Shown here piece after piece: positions 42,148-53,641 of a DNA stretch of 64,000 bases. The position numbers were made by a program, and so were the translations under genes. Positions within the stretch are counted from its first letter, which is position 1; each line of letters opens with the position of its first letter. Below the pieces are notes generated by a model that was given only the letters and a program-made list of their open reading frames with translations, made no database searches and was not told where the DNA came from. Origin of the DNA: an uncultured Lachnospiraceae bacterium (GTDB lineage: Bacteria > Bacillota > Clostridia > Lachnospirales > Lachnospiraceae); assembly GCA_944381745.1 (NCBI GenBank), contig CALWMI010000113.1, positions 1 to 64,000 of the forward strand, read 5' to 3'.

Positions 42148-43341
42148 TCATTTCACAAGCCCATAGCTTCTGGCCAGGCGCTCAAAGCCCGGCATCGCGT
42201 TCACGATCGTCTCGTAGGCGACGCAGTAGGCGATCCGCACATAGCCCGGGCAGGCAAAGGAGCTGCCGGGCACGATCAGGATGTGCTCCTCCTTGGCTTT
42301 GGCGCAGAACGCGGCCTCATCCTCCACCGGGGACTTGACAAACAGGTAGAAGGCGCCCTGGGGCTTGATGCAGGAGAATCCCAGCTTCACCAGGCCGCCG
42401 TACAGCGCCTCCCGGTTCCGGTCATAGTAGGAGACATCCGTCTCCTCCTTCAGGCAGCGGGCCGCCACCTTCTGCATCAGCGACGGCGCGTTGACAAAGC
42501 CCAGGATCCTGGTGGCCACGTTGGCCGCCGACTGGATATCCTGCGCATCCGTCAGCTCATCCGGCAGCACAAGGTAGCCGATGCGCTCGCCCGGCAGGGA
42601 CAGGGATTTGCTGTAGGAATAGCCCACAATCGTGTTGTGGTAATACTTGGTCAGATACGGCACCTGCGCCCCGTCGTACACCAGCTCCCGGTAGGGCTCG
42701 TCCGAGATCAGGTAGATATCCGTGCCGAACGCCTTCTCCTTCTCCTCCAGGATAGCCGCCATCCGCCGGATGGTGTCCTCCGAGTAGACGACCCCCGTGG
42801 GGTTGTTGGGGGAGTTGACAATCACCGCCCGGGTCTTGTCCGTAATCCTGCGGGCAAACTCCTCCAAATTGGGCTGGAAAGTCTGGGTATCCGGGGGCAC
42901 CACCACCAGCACCCCGTCGTAGTTGTCCGTGTAGCTGCGGTACTCCCCGAAGAACGGGGCGAAGGCGATGACCTCGTCTCCCGGGTTCAGGAGCGTCTTC
43001 AGGATGACGTTGAGGCCACCGGCCGCCCCCACCGTCATCACAATGTTCTGCACGCCGAAAGCCGTGCCGAAGCGGCTGTTCAGGGATTCCGCAATGGCCT
43101 GGCGCACGTCCTCATACCCGGAATTGCTCATATAGCCGTGGAGCACAAGGGAGTCCTCCTCCTCCAAAAGGTCTGTGATCGCCTTCTTCACCGCCGCCGG
43201 AGCCGGCACATTGGGGTTCCCCAGGCTGAAATCATACACGTTCTCAGCCCCGTACATGGCGGCCATCTTCTTGCCCTCCTCGAACATCGCCCGGATTGCC
43301 GAGCTGTTCTTCACGTAATTCTGCATTTTCTTCGCTATCAT
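42148..43341 (-). CDS. PLP-dependent class I aminotransferase
   Basis: The product has 397 residues. It has DFSLGNPNVPAP, the NSPNNPTGVVYS motif, DEPYRELVYDG and the PLP lysine in YSYSKSLSLPGERIGYLV, then the carboxylate-binding Arg in the C-terminal part. This is an AspC/AlaT-like enzyme. The start overlaps the DUF2156 stop by 3 bases. Confidence 0.93.
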   Translation of the reverse strand: MIAKKMQNYVKNSSAIRAMFEEGKKMAAMYGAENVYDFSLGNPNVPAPAAVKKAITDLLEEEDSLVLHGYMSNSGYEDVRQAIAESLNSRFGTAFGVQNIVMTVGAAGGLNVILKTLLNPGDEVIAFAPFFGEYRSYTDNYDGVLVVVPPDTQTFQPNLEEFARRITDKTRAVIVNSPNNPTGVVYSEDTIRRMAAILEEKEKAFGTDIYLISDEPYRELVYDGAQVPYLTKYYHNTIVGYSYSKSLSLPGERIGYLVLPDELTDAQDIQSAANVATRILGFVNAPSLMQKVAARCLKEETDVSYYDRNREALYGGLVKLGFSCIKPQGAFYLFVKSPVEDEAAFCAKAKEEHILIVPGSSFACPGYVRIAYCVAYETIVNAMPGFERLARSYGLVK

Positions 43342-44240
43342 CTTTCATCCGTCCTTTCTGACACATAGCCCTTCTCTATCATGAACGCCGGATGGTAGGA
43401 GAGCTTCGCGCGGCGCAGCCCCTCCTCCCCGGCATCGTCCTCCCGGTTGGTATATGGATAACGACCCAGCAGCTCATGCTCCACAAACTGCTGGTTGATC
43501 ATCGTGTAGGCGCCCTCGATGTCGCCCCTGGCCTTCTCAATGTGCACGACAAACGTGTCCTGGCAGGCGGGCTCTCCCAGGGTAAAGGCCACCACCTCCC
43601 CGTTCACCCGCAGCAGGCCGCCCAGGAAGCCCAGCTCCTCATATAGCCGCAGAGCGTTCATGGCCACACACATCTCCGCGTTCTTCTCCGCGTCCTCCTC
43701 GCAGCCGTTCTCCCGCCTCCAGCGCAGCGCCATCTGGAAGCACTCCTCCAGGTTGTCCTTCGTAATCCGCTCATATGACCAGTCCGGGTACAGCCGCAGG
43801 AATTTGTTCACATGGTTCTTCTTCCCATGGTACTTCTTGCCCGAAAGCTGTGCAAGCTTCTGCGTCTCATAGACGTAGTCCGCATAATCCCTGTCATAGC
43901 TCACAGCAAAACGCCCCGGCCACAGCTGCTCCAGCAGGGCGTACTGCTCCTGCGTCACCACGTGGAAGACCAAGCGCTCTCCCCTCTCCCGCACGTAGGT
44001 TGTCAGGGCGTCCACAGCACGCCGGATGTCCCCGTCCCCCGCCGGGATTGTGAAGGTGTCCGACCACAGGGTCTTGATCACCAGCATCCCCTCCACCATG
44101 GCCCAGACGACCGGGTATCTCCTTGACCAAAGATAAATATTCCCGTAAGTCGTCTCCGCACTACGGGAATCCAGCTTCCACAGGCAGGACCTAAGGATCT
44201 CCTGATCCTCAAGCTCCACCTTCCGAAATTCTATATCCAT
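43338..44240 (-). CDS. DUF2156 phosphatidylglycerol-lysyltransferase-like protein
   Basis: The product has 300 residues. It is a double GNAT-like fold of the DUF2156 family. Distinct signatures are YDRDYADYVYE, LSGKKYHGKKNHVNKFLR, and LRRAKLSYHPAFMIEKGY at the end. Relatives transfer amino acids to lipids or modify peptides, but this cytosolic short form has no membrane domain. ATG 44240 follows AGGAGAGG. It is the first gene of a six-gene operon down to nadE. Confidence 0.88.
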   Translation of the reverse strand: MDIEFRKVELEDQEILRSCLWKLDSRSAETTYGNIYLWSRRYPVVWAMVEGMLVIKTLWSDTFTIPAGDGDIRRAVDALTTYVRERGERLVFHVVTQEQYALLEQLWPGRFAVSYDRDYADYVYETQKLAQLSGKKYHGKKNHVNKFLRLYPDWSYERITKDNLEECFQMALRWRRENGCEEDAEKNAEMCVAMNALRLYEELGFLGGLLRVNGEVVAFTLGEPACQDTFVVHIEKARGDIEGAYTMINQQFVEHELLGRYPYTNREDDAGEEGLRRAKLSYHPAFMIEKGYVSERTDER

Positions 44241-44380
44241 CTTGTGATTTCCTCTCCTGCCCGTCCTCCCCGCGCCCGTATCCAGGGGCTTGTCCCCCTG
44301 CGCGCCGGAGCCGGCAACTCTCTCTAAACAGCGGTTTCGTTTTATTATATCCTGTTTTGCCAGAAAAAAGCAAGAGTGCG

Positions 44381-44893
44381 CTACCTCTTCTGGGCCAGCG
44401 GGCGGAAGATCGTCTTCCTCCCGGTCCATCCCACGATCCGCGTCAGGATAATTCCTGCAAAGATCCCGATGCTGTCGATCATCACATCCCGCTTGCTGGG
44501 TCCTCTCCCAGCCACAAAGGACTGGTGATACTCGTCCAGGCAGGCGAAGCCCACACAGATAGCTCCCGCCACCAGCATCAGCAGGATTCCCCGCATGCCG
44601 TACACATAGAGGGGAAGGGCGATGGACACCGCCAGCAGGAAATACTCAATGATGTGCCCGGCCTTGCGCACATAGTAATGGATGCGCTCCGCGTAATGAC
44701 TGACCTGCTCCGGGCTTAAGTCCAGATCCGCCGCGCTGTCGGCCACCTCCACCACCTTCACGCTCACCTTGTAGGAGAGGGCCGCCGACGTCTCCCCGTC
44801 CGCCGCCGAGAAATTATAGATCACCAGCATCATACACAGTGCCGGCACAAAAGACAGCGGCCGCAGCATGGACCGCAGAAACACCTTTATCAT
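44381..44893 (-). CDS. VanZ family membrane protein
   Basis: The product has 170 residues with four or five membrane helices and the VanZ signature: SDKSAELSSGLS-like start replaced by MIYNFSAADGETS, HYYVRKAGHIIEYFLLAVSI, CVGFACLDEYHQSFVAGRGPSKRDVMIDSIG. The last block (DEYHQ...GR...D..DD/S.G) is typical. VanZ proteins alter the envelope; some raise teicoplanin tolerance. It is a single gene and not part of a van cluster. Confidence 0.88.
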   Translation of the reverse strand: MIKVFLRSMLRPLSFVPALCMMLVIYNFSAADGETSAALSYKVSVKVVEVADSAADLDLSPEQVSHYAERIHYYVRKAGHIIEYFLLAVSIALPLYVYGMRGILLMLVAGAICVGFACLDEYHQSFVAGRGPSKRDVMIDSIGIFAGIILTRIVGWTGRKTIFRPLAQKR

Positions 44894-45197
44894 AACCGTT
44901 TCCCCTTTTCCATCCAGTAATCCCCTGTATTATGTCACAGCCATTCCTTAAAATCCAGTCGAAAAATCTTAAAAATTGCGAAAAGATGCGGCAGATACCC
45001 GCAAATATCCATTCATGCAGGCATGATGGCCGCTTGCCGGGTGTATCACACAAAAAAGGTGGCTCTGGAATTGGGCGATTCCAGAGCCAATGAAGAGAAT
45101 ATTTATGTTTATGGACGTTATTGTTAATTATTGGAATTTCTTAGGTATTGCTGCTTCATCATCGGGTTACTATGTTGCTGTATCTCTGCTGAACTAG
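44894..45197. other. Intergenic region with a terminator and low-GC stretch
   Basis: This 304-base gap has AT-rich sequence upstream of VanZ with TTAAAAATTG-like runs and, near its right half, the terminator described separately. No ORF with a ribosome site was found. Confidence 0.6.
45053..45088 (-). terminator. Intrinsic terminator after the repeat lipoprotein gene
   Basis: On the minus strand GGCTCTGGAA (45088-45079) pairs with TTCCAGAGCC (45070-45061) with an 8-base loop and is followed by ACCTTTTTT. Confidence 0.85.
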
Positions 45198-45587
45198 TTA
45201 CTCTGCAGGCTCCTCCGCAGGTTCCTCGGCTGCTGCGTCATCTGCCGCTGCCGCGCCGTCCGCTGCCGTATCCTCTGCTGCCGCATCCCCGGCTGCCGCT
45301 GCATCGTCCGCTGCCGCATCCTCTGCTGCTGTATCCTCTGCTGCCGCATCCTCCGCCGGTGCCGCATCCTCAGCTGCTGCATCCTCTGCTGCTGCATCCT
45401 CCGCCGGTGCCGCATCCTCTGCTGTCTCATCCTCCGCCGGTGCCGCATCCTCGTCCCCGGCCGCTTCCTCTGTTGTCTCCTGGGTCTCCTCCGCGGTGCC
45501 GCTGCTGCTGGAGCATCCCACTACGGTTCCCATCGCCACGGTCAGTACGCCTGCTGCAATCAGTAATTTCACTCTTCCTAATTTCAT
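45198..45587 (-). CDS. Ala/Glu/Asp-repeat lipoprotein
   Basis: The product has 129 residues. A lipoprotein signal ends in VVGCSS; everything after about residue 30 is repeats of the type AAEDAA and APAEDA with no folded domain. The repeat comes from 15- to 30-base tandem units. The gene has a strong AAGGAGGAG site, a terminator, and an upstream direct-repeat operator candidate. The mature protein would be a highly acidic, flexible, membrane-tethered chain. No function can be assigned; it could bind cations or act as an envelope spacer. Confidence 0.8.
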   Translation of the reverse strand: MKLGRVKLLIAAGVLTVAMGTVVGCSSSSGTAEETQETTEEAAGDEDAAPAEDETAEDAAPAEDAAAEDAAAEDAAPAEDAAAEDTAAEDAAADDAAAAGDAAAEDTAADGAAAADDAAAEEPAEEPAE

Positions 45588-45923
45588 AATAGAACTCCTC
45601 CTTAACTTGTGTCATTCCTCAGATGTACCCGGCATCGCTGCCAGTCTCTTATCCTCTGCTGTAATTCTTCTGCGCTTCTTTTCCGATCACTCCTCTCTGA
45701 CTGGTATGCGTCCAGTATAGCGGCTAATTGTGACCATACTGTGAGCAAAGGCTTAGGAATTTCTAAACTTCCTTAACGGTGCTTTAAGAAAGCATTAAGA
45801 ATGCCTAGTACATTTTGGCCGCCCCATACCGCGGCATCCTCTGCCCCGGTATGGGGGCGGCTTCTTGTCCAGCTGGCAGCCTTGGGACACGGGCGCACTG
45901 GCAGGCCTTTCGGCCCTTCCCCG
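45588..45923. other. Intergenic region downstream of the PTS operon
   Basis: Besides the promoter region, this 336-base gap has a strong hairpin GCCGCCCCATACCG (45821-45834) with CGGTATGGGGGCGGC (about 45849-45863, one bulged G) just past the phospho-beta-glucosidase stop. No T run follows on the minus strand, so it may end transcription poorly or protect the mRNA. No gene is seen. Confidence 0.6.
45714..45801 (-). promoter_or_regulatory. Lipoprotein upstream region with 11-bp-spaced direct repeats
   Basis: TTAACGG (45773), TTAAGAA (45784) and TTAAGAA (45795) are spaced 11 bases apart, the spacing of OmpR/PhoB-type response-regulator sites. A dyad TTAGGAA/TTCCTTAA (45753-45776) overlaps. A -10-like TATACT is at 45719-45714 on the minus strand; its -35 box is weak. 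This fits an activator-dependent promoter for the lipoprotein gene. Confidence 0.5.
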
Positions 45924-49264
<3,341 letters not shown>

Positions 49265-49388
49265 TGCAAATCTCCTTTCTCTCCTTCAATATTCCTATTT
49301 CTCCCCATCCTTATTCACAGGCACGAACATCGCTTTCCTTCCAGGCGCCCTCTGCGCCGCAAAATCTGCCCGGAGCTTTTTCGGCAAT

Positions 49389-49446
49389 AAAAAAAACCTG
49401 ACAAAGACAAACGCACCGCTCTTCGCATGCATTTGTCTTTGCCAGG
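49389..49446 (-). terminator. Strong terminator between MATE and PTS genes
   Basis: On the minus strand a 15-bp stem (49446-49432 with 49411-49397, one G-T pair) is followed by eight T residues. It ends the MATE operon; the PTS start is 125 bases further on. Confidence 0.92.
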
Positions 49447-49491
49447 CCCTGCCTGCACTGCCAGGCACACCGCAGCCTATATATCCGCAGC

Positions 49492-50940
49492 CTATCGGGC
49501 AGCCTGCCCTCCGGCCTCCAGCCGCCGGTAGACCGTCCCGTACATGGTGAGGAAGCAAGCCGCCCCGCCCACAAAATTGGAGATGGGCTCCGCCAGGAAG
49601 ACGCCCTTCACCCCCAGGCCGCACACCCAGGGCAGCGCCAGCGTCAGCGGAATGACAATAATCCCTTTCCTCAGGATAGAGAAGAAGACAGCCCGCCGGG
49701 ACATCCCCAGCGCTGTAAACACACTCTGCCCTGCAAACTGGAAAGTCATCATAAAGAAACCAAAAAAGTAGATGTGCATGCAGGGAACCCCTGCCGCCGT
49801 CAGCGCCGCATCGTCGTTGAAGATGTGGATGAAGAACACCGGGAAGGCTGACAGCACCGCCCACATCAGGAACGTGGACACCAGCTGCATCCATGTGGTG
49901 TAGCGGATCGCCTGCCGCACCCTCTCCGGCCTGCCCGCCCCATAGTTGTAACTCATGACCGGCTGGGCGCTGTTGGAGATGCCCATGATCGCCGACTGCA
50001 CCACCTCGCGGATGGAGCTGATCACCGTCATCACCCCCACATACAGGTCGCCTCCCCACGTCTGCAGCGTGGCGTTGCACACCATCTGCACCGCGCTGTT
50101 GGTCACAGACATGGTAAAGCCTGCAAGCCCCAGCCCTGCAATCCGCCGCACCCGCGCCGCGCTGCAGCGCAGGCGGTCCCGGCGGATGCGCACGTAGGTT
50201 TTGCGCCCGGTCAGGAACCGCAGCGTCCAGGCCGCCGCCACCATCTGGGACAGGATCGTGGCCAGGGCCGCCCCCTGCACGCCCATGTGGAAGACGAAGA
50301 TGAACACCGGATCCAGGATCAGGTTTATCACCGCGCCGATGGCCACCGTCAGCATCCCCGTCCTGGAAAAGCCCTGGGCGTTGATGAAGGTGTTGAGGCC
50401 CAGGCTGAGCGTCACGAACACGCTCCCCAGGAGATAGATGGTGATGTAGGCGTCCGCGTAGGGATACGTCTCCCCGCTGGCCCCCAGAAGGTAGAGCAGC
50501 GGCCTCTTGAACAGAAGCCCCAGCGCCATCAGGACAAGGCCGAACACCACCAGCAGCGTGACGCAGTTGCCCAGCAGGTACTCCGCCTCCCGGTGGTTGC
50601 CCTTGCCCCGCTCGATGGAGAAGAGCGGCGCTCCGCCGCTGCCCGCCAGGTTGGCAAAGGCGATGACAATGGTGATCATAGGAAAACAGACGCCGAGCCC
50701 CGTAAGGGCCAGCGACGCCTGCCCTGGTATCCTCCCAATATAGACCCTGTCCACCACGTTGTACAGCACATTGATCAGCTGGGCCACCGTCATCGGCCCC
50801 GCCAGCCGCAGCATATGCCGGGCCACGCTCCCTGAGGCAAAGTCTCCATTCCGCCCTGGGGATACCTTATCTTCCCCGGAAACCCTCTCCTCGCCGGAAG
50901 CTCTCTCCTCCCGTGCCGTCCGTTCCTCCTTATCCTCCAT
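49492..50940 (-). CDS. MATE family exporter
   Basis: The product has 482 residues and about 12 helices. The MATE features are LAGPMTVAQLINVLYNVVDRVYIG near the start and SAIMGISNSAQPVMSYNYGAGRPER in the second half. The first 35 residues are a charged tail with EERxSGEE repeats and no membrane segment. The gene overlaps the glycosyltransferase-glycosylase fusion by 11 bases and ends the two-component operon. It has no close similarity to the other MATE protein here beyond the family fold. Confidence 0.92.
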   Translation of the reverse strand: MEDKEERTAREERASGEERVSGEDKVSPGRNGDFASGSVARHMLRLAGPMTVAQLINVLYNVVDRVYIGRIPGQASLALTGLGVCFPMITIVIAFANLAGSGGAPLFSIERGKGNHREAEYLLGNCVTLLVVFGLVLMALGLLFKRPLLYLLGASGETYPYADAYITIYLLGSVFVTLSLGLNTFINAQGFSRTGMLTVAIGAVINLILDPVFIFVFHMGVQGAALATILSQMVAAAWTLRFLTGRKTYVRIRRDRLRCSAARVRRIAGLGLAGFTMSVTNSAVQMVCNATLQTWGGDLYVGVMTVISSIREVVQSAIMGISNSAQPVMSYNYGAGRPERVRQAIRYTTWMQLVSTFLMWAVLSAFPVFFIHIFNDDAALTAAGVPCMHIYFFGFFMMTFQFAGQSVFTALGMSRRAVFFSILRKGIIVIPLTLALPWVCGLGVKGVFLAEPISNFVGGAACFLTMYGTVYRRLEAGGQAAR

Positions 50941-52435
50941 CTGCCTGCGCCTCTCCTTCTGTCTGGTTCTTCTGTCCTGCGCTCTCCTGCGCCGTCCCCC
51001 GGCGCAGAAGCTTCTTCCCCCATTCCGCCGTCAGCCTCTCCAGGGAGAACACTGCGTTGGCCGGGCTCGTGGAGGGGAGCCGCACCGCCGGGATCCCGGT
51101 CTGCTTCTCGCAGTACTTCCGGTACAGGCGGAAGGCCGCATCCCCGTTGGCGTAGATCTGGCGGATGCCCGTCCTCTTAAGAAGCCCCGGAATATCTGCC
51201 GGGCGCACATTCCGGATGCTGCTGTCGCTGGAGCCCCGGATATCGCAGGACTGCACCACATCCCATATAGCCACGCCGTGCTCCAGGAGCAGGCGCTTCT
51301 TCTCCTCCACCGTCTCCGGTACCGCCTCTCCCCAAAGCGCCGCCATCACCTTCCAGAACCGGTTGCGGGGATGCCCGTAGTAGAAAGCGGTCTCCCTGGA
51401 TTTCACCGAGGGGAAGGTTCCCAGGATCAGGATCCGGGAGCGGCTGTCATACACAGGCCCAAAGGTGTGCTCCACCCGGGTGTAGGCAAGCTTCGCCTTA
51501 TCCATCCGAGCTTCCTGAGCCTTCTTGAGCTTCGCCTTCTTCTCCTTCTTCTCCGCCGCCGCCCAGTTCATCTTCTTGGCCTCCCGGCTGCCCTCCTCCA
51601 GCTTCCCGCTCAGCTTATTGCCCGGCATGCGGCTCACATGCCCGTCCTTGGCGATGGCCAGCACGAAGCCATTGATCTTCACCTTGTTGTCCTCGTAGAG
51701 CCCCATGCTCTGGTACAGCCTGCGGTATTCCTCCAGCAGGAGCAGGCGCACCTTCACCGCGCTTGTCTTCTTAAGCTCCGACGCCACCAGGCTCCCCTTG
51801 CGCTTCACGTAGTAGTAGACCGGCGCCTGCAGGGCGCAGAAGGTGTCCGCCCGCCGGATATAGGAAAGGTTAAACAGGAAATCCTCGCACCAGTTCAGCT
51901 CTGTGCTGCAGGAGAGGCCGTACTCCTCCACCACGCTGCGCCGGTACAGCTTATTCCACATCACGCCGTAATAGAAGTCCGCCGGCTCCTCCATCATGTG
52001 GGCGGCAAACTCCTCCCGGCTCATCACCTTCGTCTCCTGGATATGGCTCTTCAGGGAAAAGCGCTCCCCGTCCACCCGGTAGAAGTCTCCTATCACCATG
52101 TCGCAGCCGGTCATCTCCGCCAGCGTCACCAGCTTCTCGGTGGCGTCCGGCGTCAGCCAGTCGTCGCTGTCCATGAACTGCAGGTATTTCCCCGTAGCCC
52201 GCCCCATCGCCTGGTTGCGGGAGTCCGACACCCCGGTATTCTCCTTGTCGATCAGCACAATACGGCTGTCCTTCTTCTCGTACTCCTCGCAGACAGCCAA
52301 GCTGCTGTCTGTGCTCCCGTCATTGACCACAATAATCTCCAGATTCCGGTAGCTCTGCGCTGTCACGCTCTCCAGGCATCTGTCCAGATACATGGCTGCA
52401 TTGTATACTGGTATGATAATGCTGACCTTCTCCAT
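50930..52435 (-). CDS. Glycosyltransferase 2 fused to hypoxanthine-DNA glycosylase
   Basis: The product has 501 residues in one open frame. Residues 1-270 are a GT-A type family 2 glycosyltransferase: VSIIIPVYNAAMYLDRCLES, VNDGSTDSS, the DSDDW metal site. A Lys/Glu-rich linker (about 275-320) follows. Residues 330-485 match the UDG-superfamily family 6 hypoxanthine-DNA glycosylase: ILILGTFPSVKSRE, FYYGHPRNRFWKV, WDVVQSCDIRGSSDSSI and LPSTSPAN. The two activities, sugar transfer and removal of hypoxanthine from DNA, have no known link. ATG 52435 opens the GT domain but its ribosome site is weak. No frameshift or internal stop was seen at the joint. Confidence 0.9.
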   Translation of the reverse strand: MEKVSIIIPVYNAAMYLDRCLESVTAQSYRNLEIIVVNDGSTDSSLAVCEEYEKKDSRIVLIDKENTGVSDSRNQAMGRATGKYLQFMDSDDWLTPDATEKLVTLAEMTGCDMVIGDFYRVDGERFSLKSHIQETKVMSREEFAAHMMEEPADFYYGVMWNKLYRRSVVEEYGLSCSTELNWCEDFLFNLSYIRRADTFCALQAPVYYYVKRKGSLVASELKKTSAVKVRLLLLEEYRRLYQSMGLYEDNKVKINGFVLAIAKDGHVSRMPGNKLSGKLEEGSREAKKMNWAAAEKKEKKAKLKKAQEARMDKAKLAYTRVEHTFGPVYDSRSRILILGTFPSVKSRETAFYYGHPRNRFWKVMAALWGEAVPETVEEKKRLLLEHGVAIWDVVQSCDIRGSSDSSIRNVRPADIPGLLKRTGIRQIYANGDAAFRLYRKYCEKQTGIPAVRLPSTSPANAVFSLERLTAEWGKKLLRRGTAQESAGQKNQTEGEAQADGG

Positions 52436-52531
52436 CCGATATTTTTCCGTCCTCCTCACGCCCGCTGTCCTGCCTGCGCGCAGGCGCACGGGCCTCTTCC
52501 TAAACTATTATCGAAGAACCCTCTCCCTTTG

Positions 52532-53611
52532 TCAAGCTGGCATGAATCCAAATCCCAGAGGGGAGTTGTGAAAGTTTACATAATACGTATCCTCCGCCGT
52601 GTACACCGCCACCCGCAGCTGCTCCCACTCCCCCTCGTACATGCTCTCCTGCAGCAGGGAGAGGACTTCCTCCTTGAAAAGCTTCCTGCTCTGTGCAATC
52701 CCGGTGGCCTCCAAAAGCAGGGCATATTCCGGGGGGATCCCCCACTCCTCCAGATCCTCCGCCCCTATCTGCCAGGCGGCGCCATCCACGCCTTCCGCCC
52801 TGCCCAAGCCGCCGCTTTGCGCGATATCCACGCCCTGCCAGAGCTTTGAATCCCCGCTTTCTGCCTGGACCGAGCCGCCGCGTCCGTCATAGCCGCCATA
52901 GCCATCATATCCGTCCTGTCCAGCGCTGAAAGATTGGCCTCCATACTCCTCATATCTGTCCGCCGCCTGTACGCGGCTTCCGTCCATCCACACCTGCCTC
53001 TCCTCCACCTCGCAGCTGTAGGCTCCCAGGTACTGCGCCCAGCCGTACAGGAAGATGCCGCGTTCGGCATATTCTCCCATCGTCTCTCCGTAGGCCTCGT
53101 ACCCCCGCAGGTCGATCAGCTTCCCGGACGCCTCGTCCAGGACAGCCGTCAGGCTTGCGCCGTCCCAGACGTCCGTGAATTCCACCCTCCACACATTCAG
53201 CGACCGCCCCGGATCCTCCATATCCACCGCCACACACCGCTCTGCCCCGGCGAAGGATACGCCTCCGTACAGGAACGAGCCGTACACGCTGTACAGCTCC
53301 TCCTCCGCCCTGGCCTGAATCCGCCAGCTCTCATCCTCCCCGGACGCTCCCTGTCCCTCTGCCATATACTCCACGCCCTCCTCCTGCAGGAAGAGAAATT
53401 TCTCCAGCAGGCTTTTGCCCTCCATGGATTTTCGCAGGCTTACCTCGATAACCTGGTATTCCTCCGTCTGCACCTGCCGCAGGATCTCCCGCTCCTGGGC
53501 GTCGAAAATATACGTGGGCAGCATGGCGCACAGGAGGAGCGCAGCCGCCGCAGCGCCCACCAGAATCCACCATCTCTTTGCCTTTATCCTTATCCCCGCC
53601 AGCCTGTCCAA
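52532..53611 (-). CDS. Membrane-anchored hypothetical protein of the two-component operon
   Basis: I do not recognise a family. The product has 359 residues: one membrane helix at about 14-33 and then an extracellular region with many Glu, Tyr and Gly residues. About residues 225-250 are low complexity (DGYDGYGGYDGRGG). A beta-type core with VFTD-like and LTAVLDEASGKLIDLRGY resembles PepSY-like domains only loosely. It starts 30 bases past the histidine kinase stop codon, so it is probably part of the same signalling unit, for example a ligand-binding or sensor-modulating protein. Confidence 0.65.
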   Translation of the reverse strand: MDRLAGIRIKAKRWWILVGAAAAALLLCAMLPTYIFDAQEREILRQVQTEEYQVIEVSLRKSMEGKSLLEKFLFLQEEGVEYMAEGQGASGEDESWRIQARAEEELYSVYGSFLYGGVSFAGAERCVAVDMEDPGRSLNVWRVEFTDVWDGASLTAVLDEASGKLIDLRGYEAYGETMGEYAERGIFLYGWAQYLGAYSCEVEERQVWMDGSRVQAADRYEEYGGQSFSAGQDGYDGYGGYDGRGGSVQAESGDSKLWQGVDIAQSGGLGRAEGVDGAAWQIGAEDLEEWGIPPEYALLLEATGIAQSRKLFKEEVLSLLQESMYEGEWEQLRVAVYTAEDTYYVNFHNSPLGFGFMPA

Positions 53612-53641
53612 GCGGCCGCCCCCTCTCTATCTCTATTATCT

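Noticed and set aside
49265..49491. RAT/antiterminator site for a LicT/BglG protein before bglF
   Set aside because: The 15-bp stem with a T run is a plain terminator of the MATE gene. No RAT-like sequence and no antiterminator gene were found.
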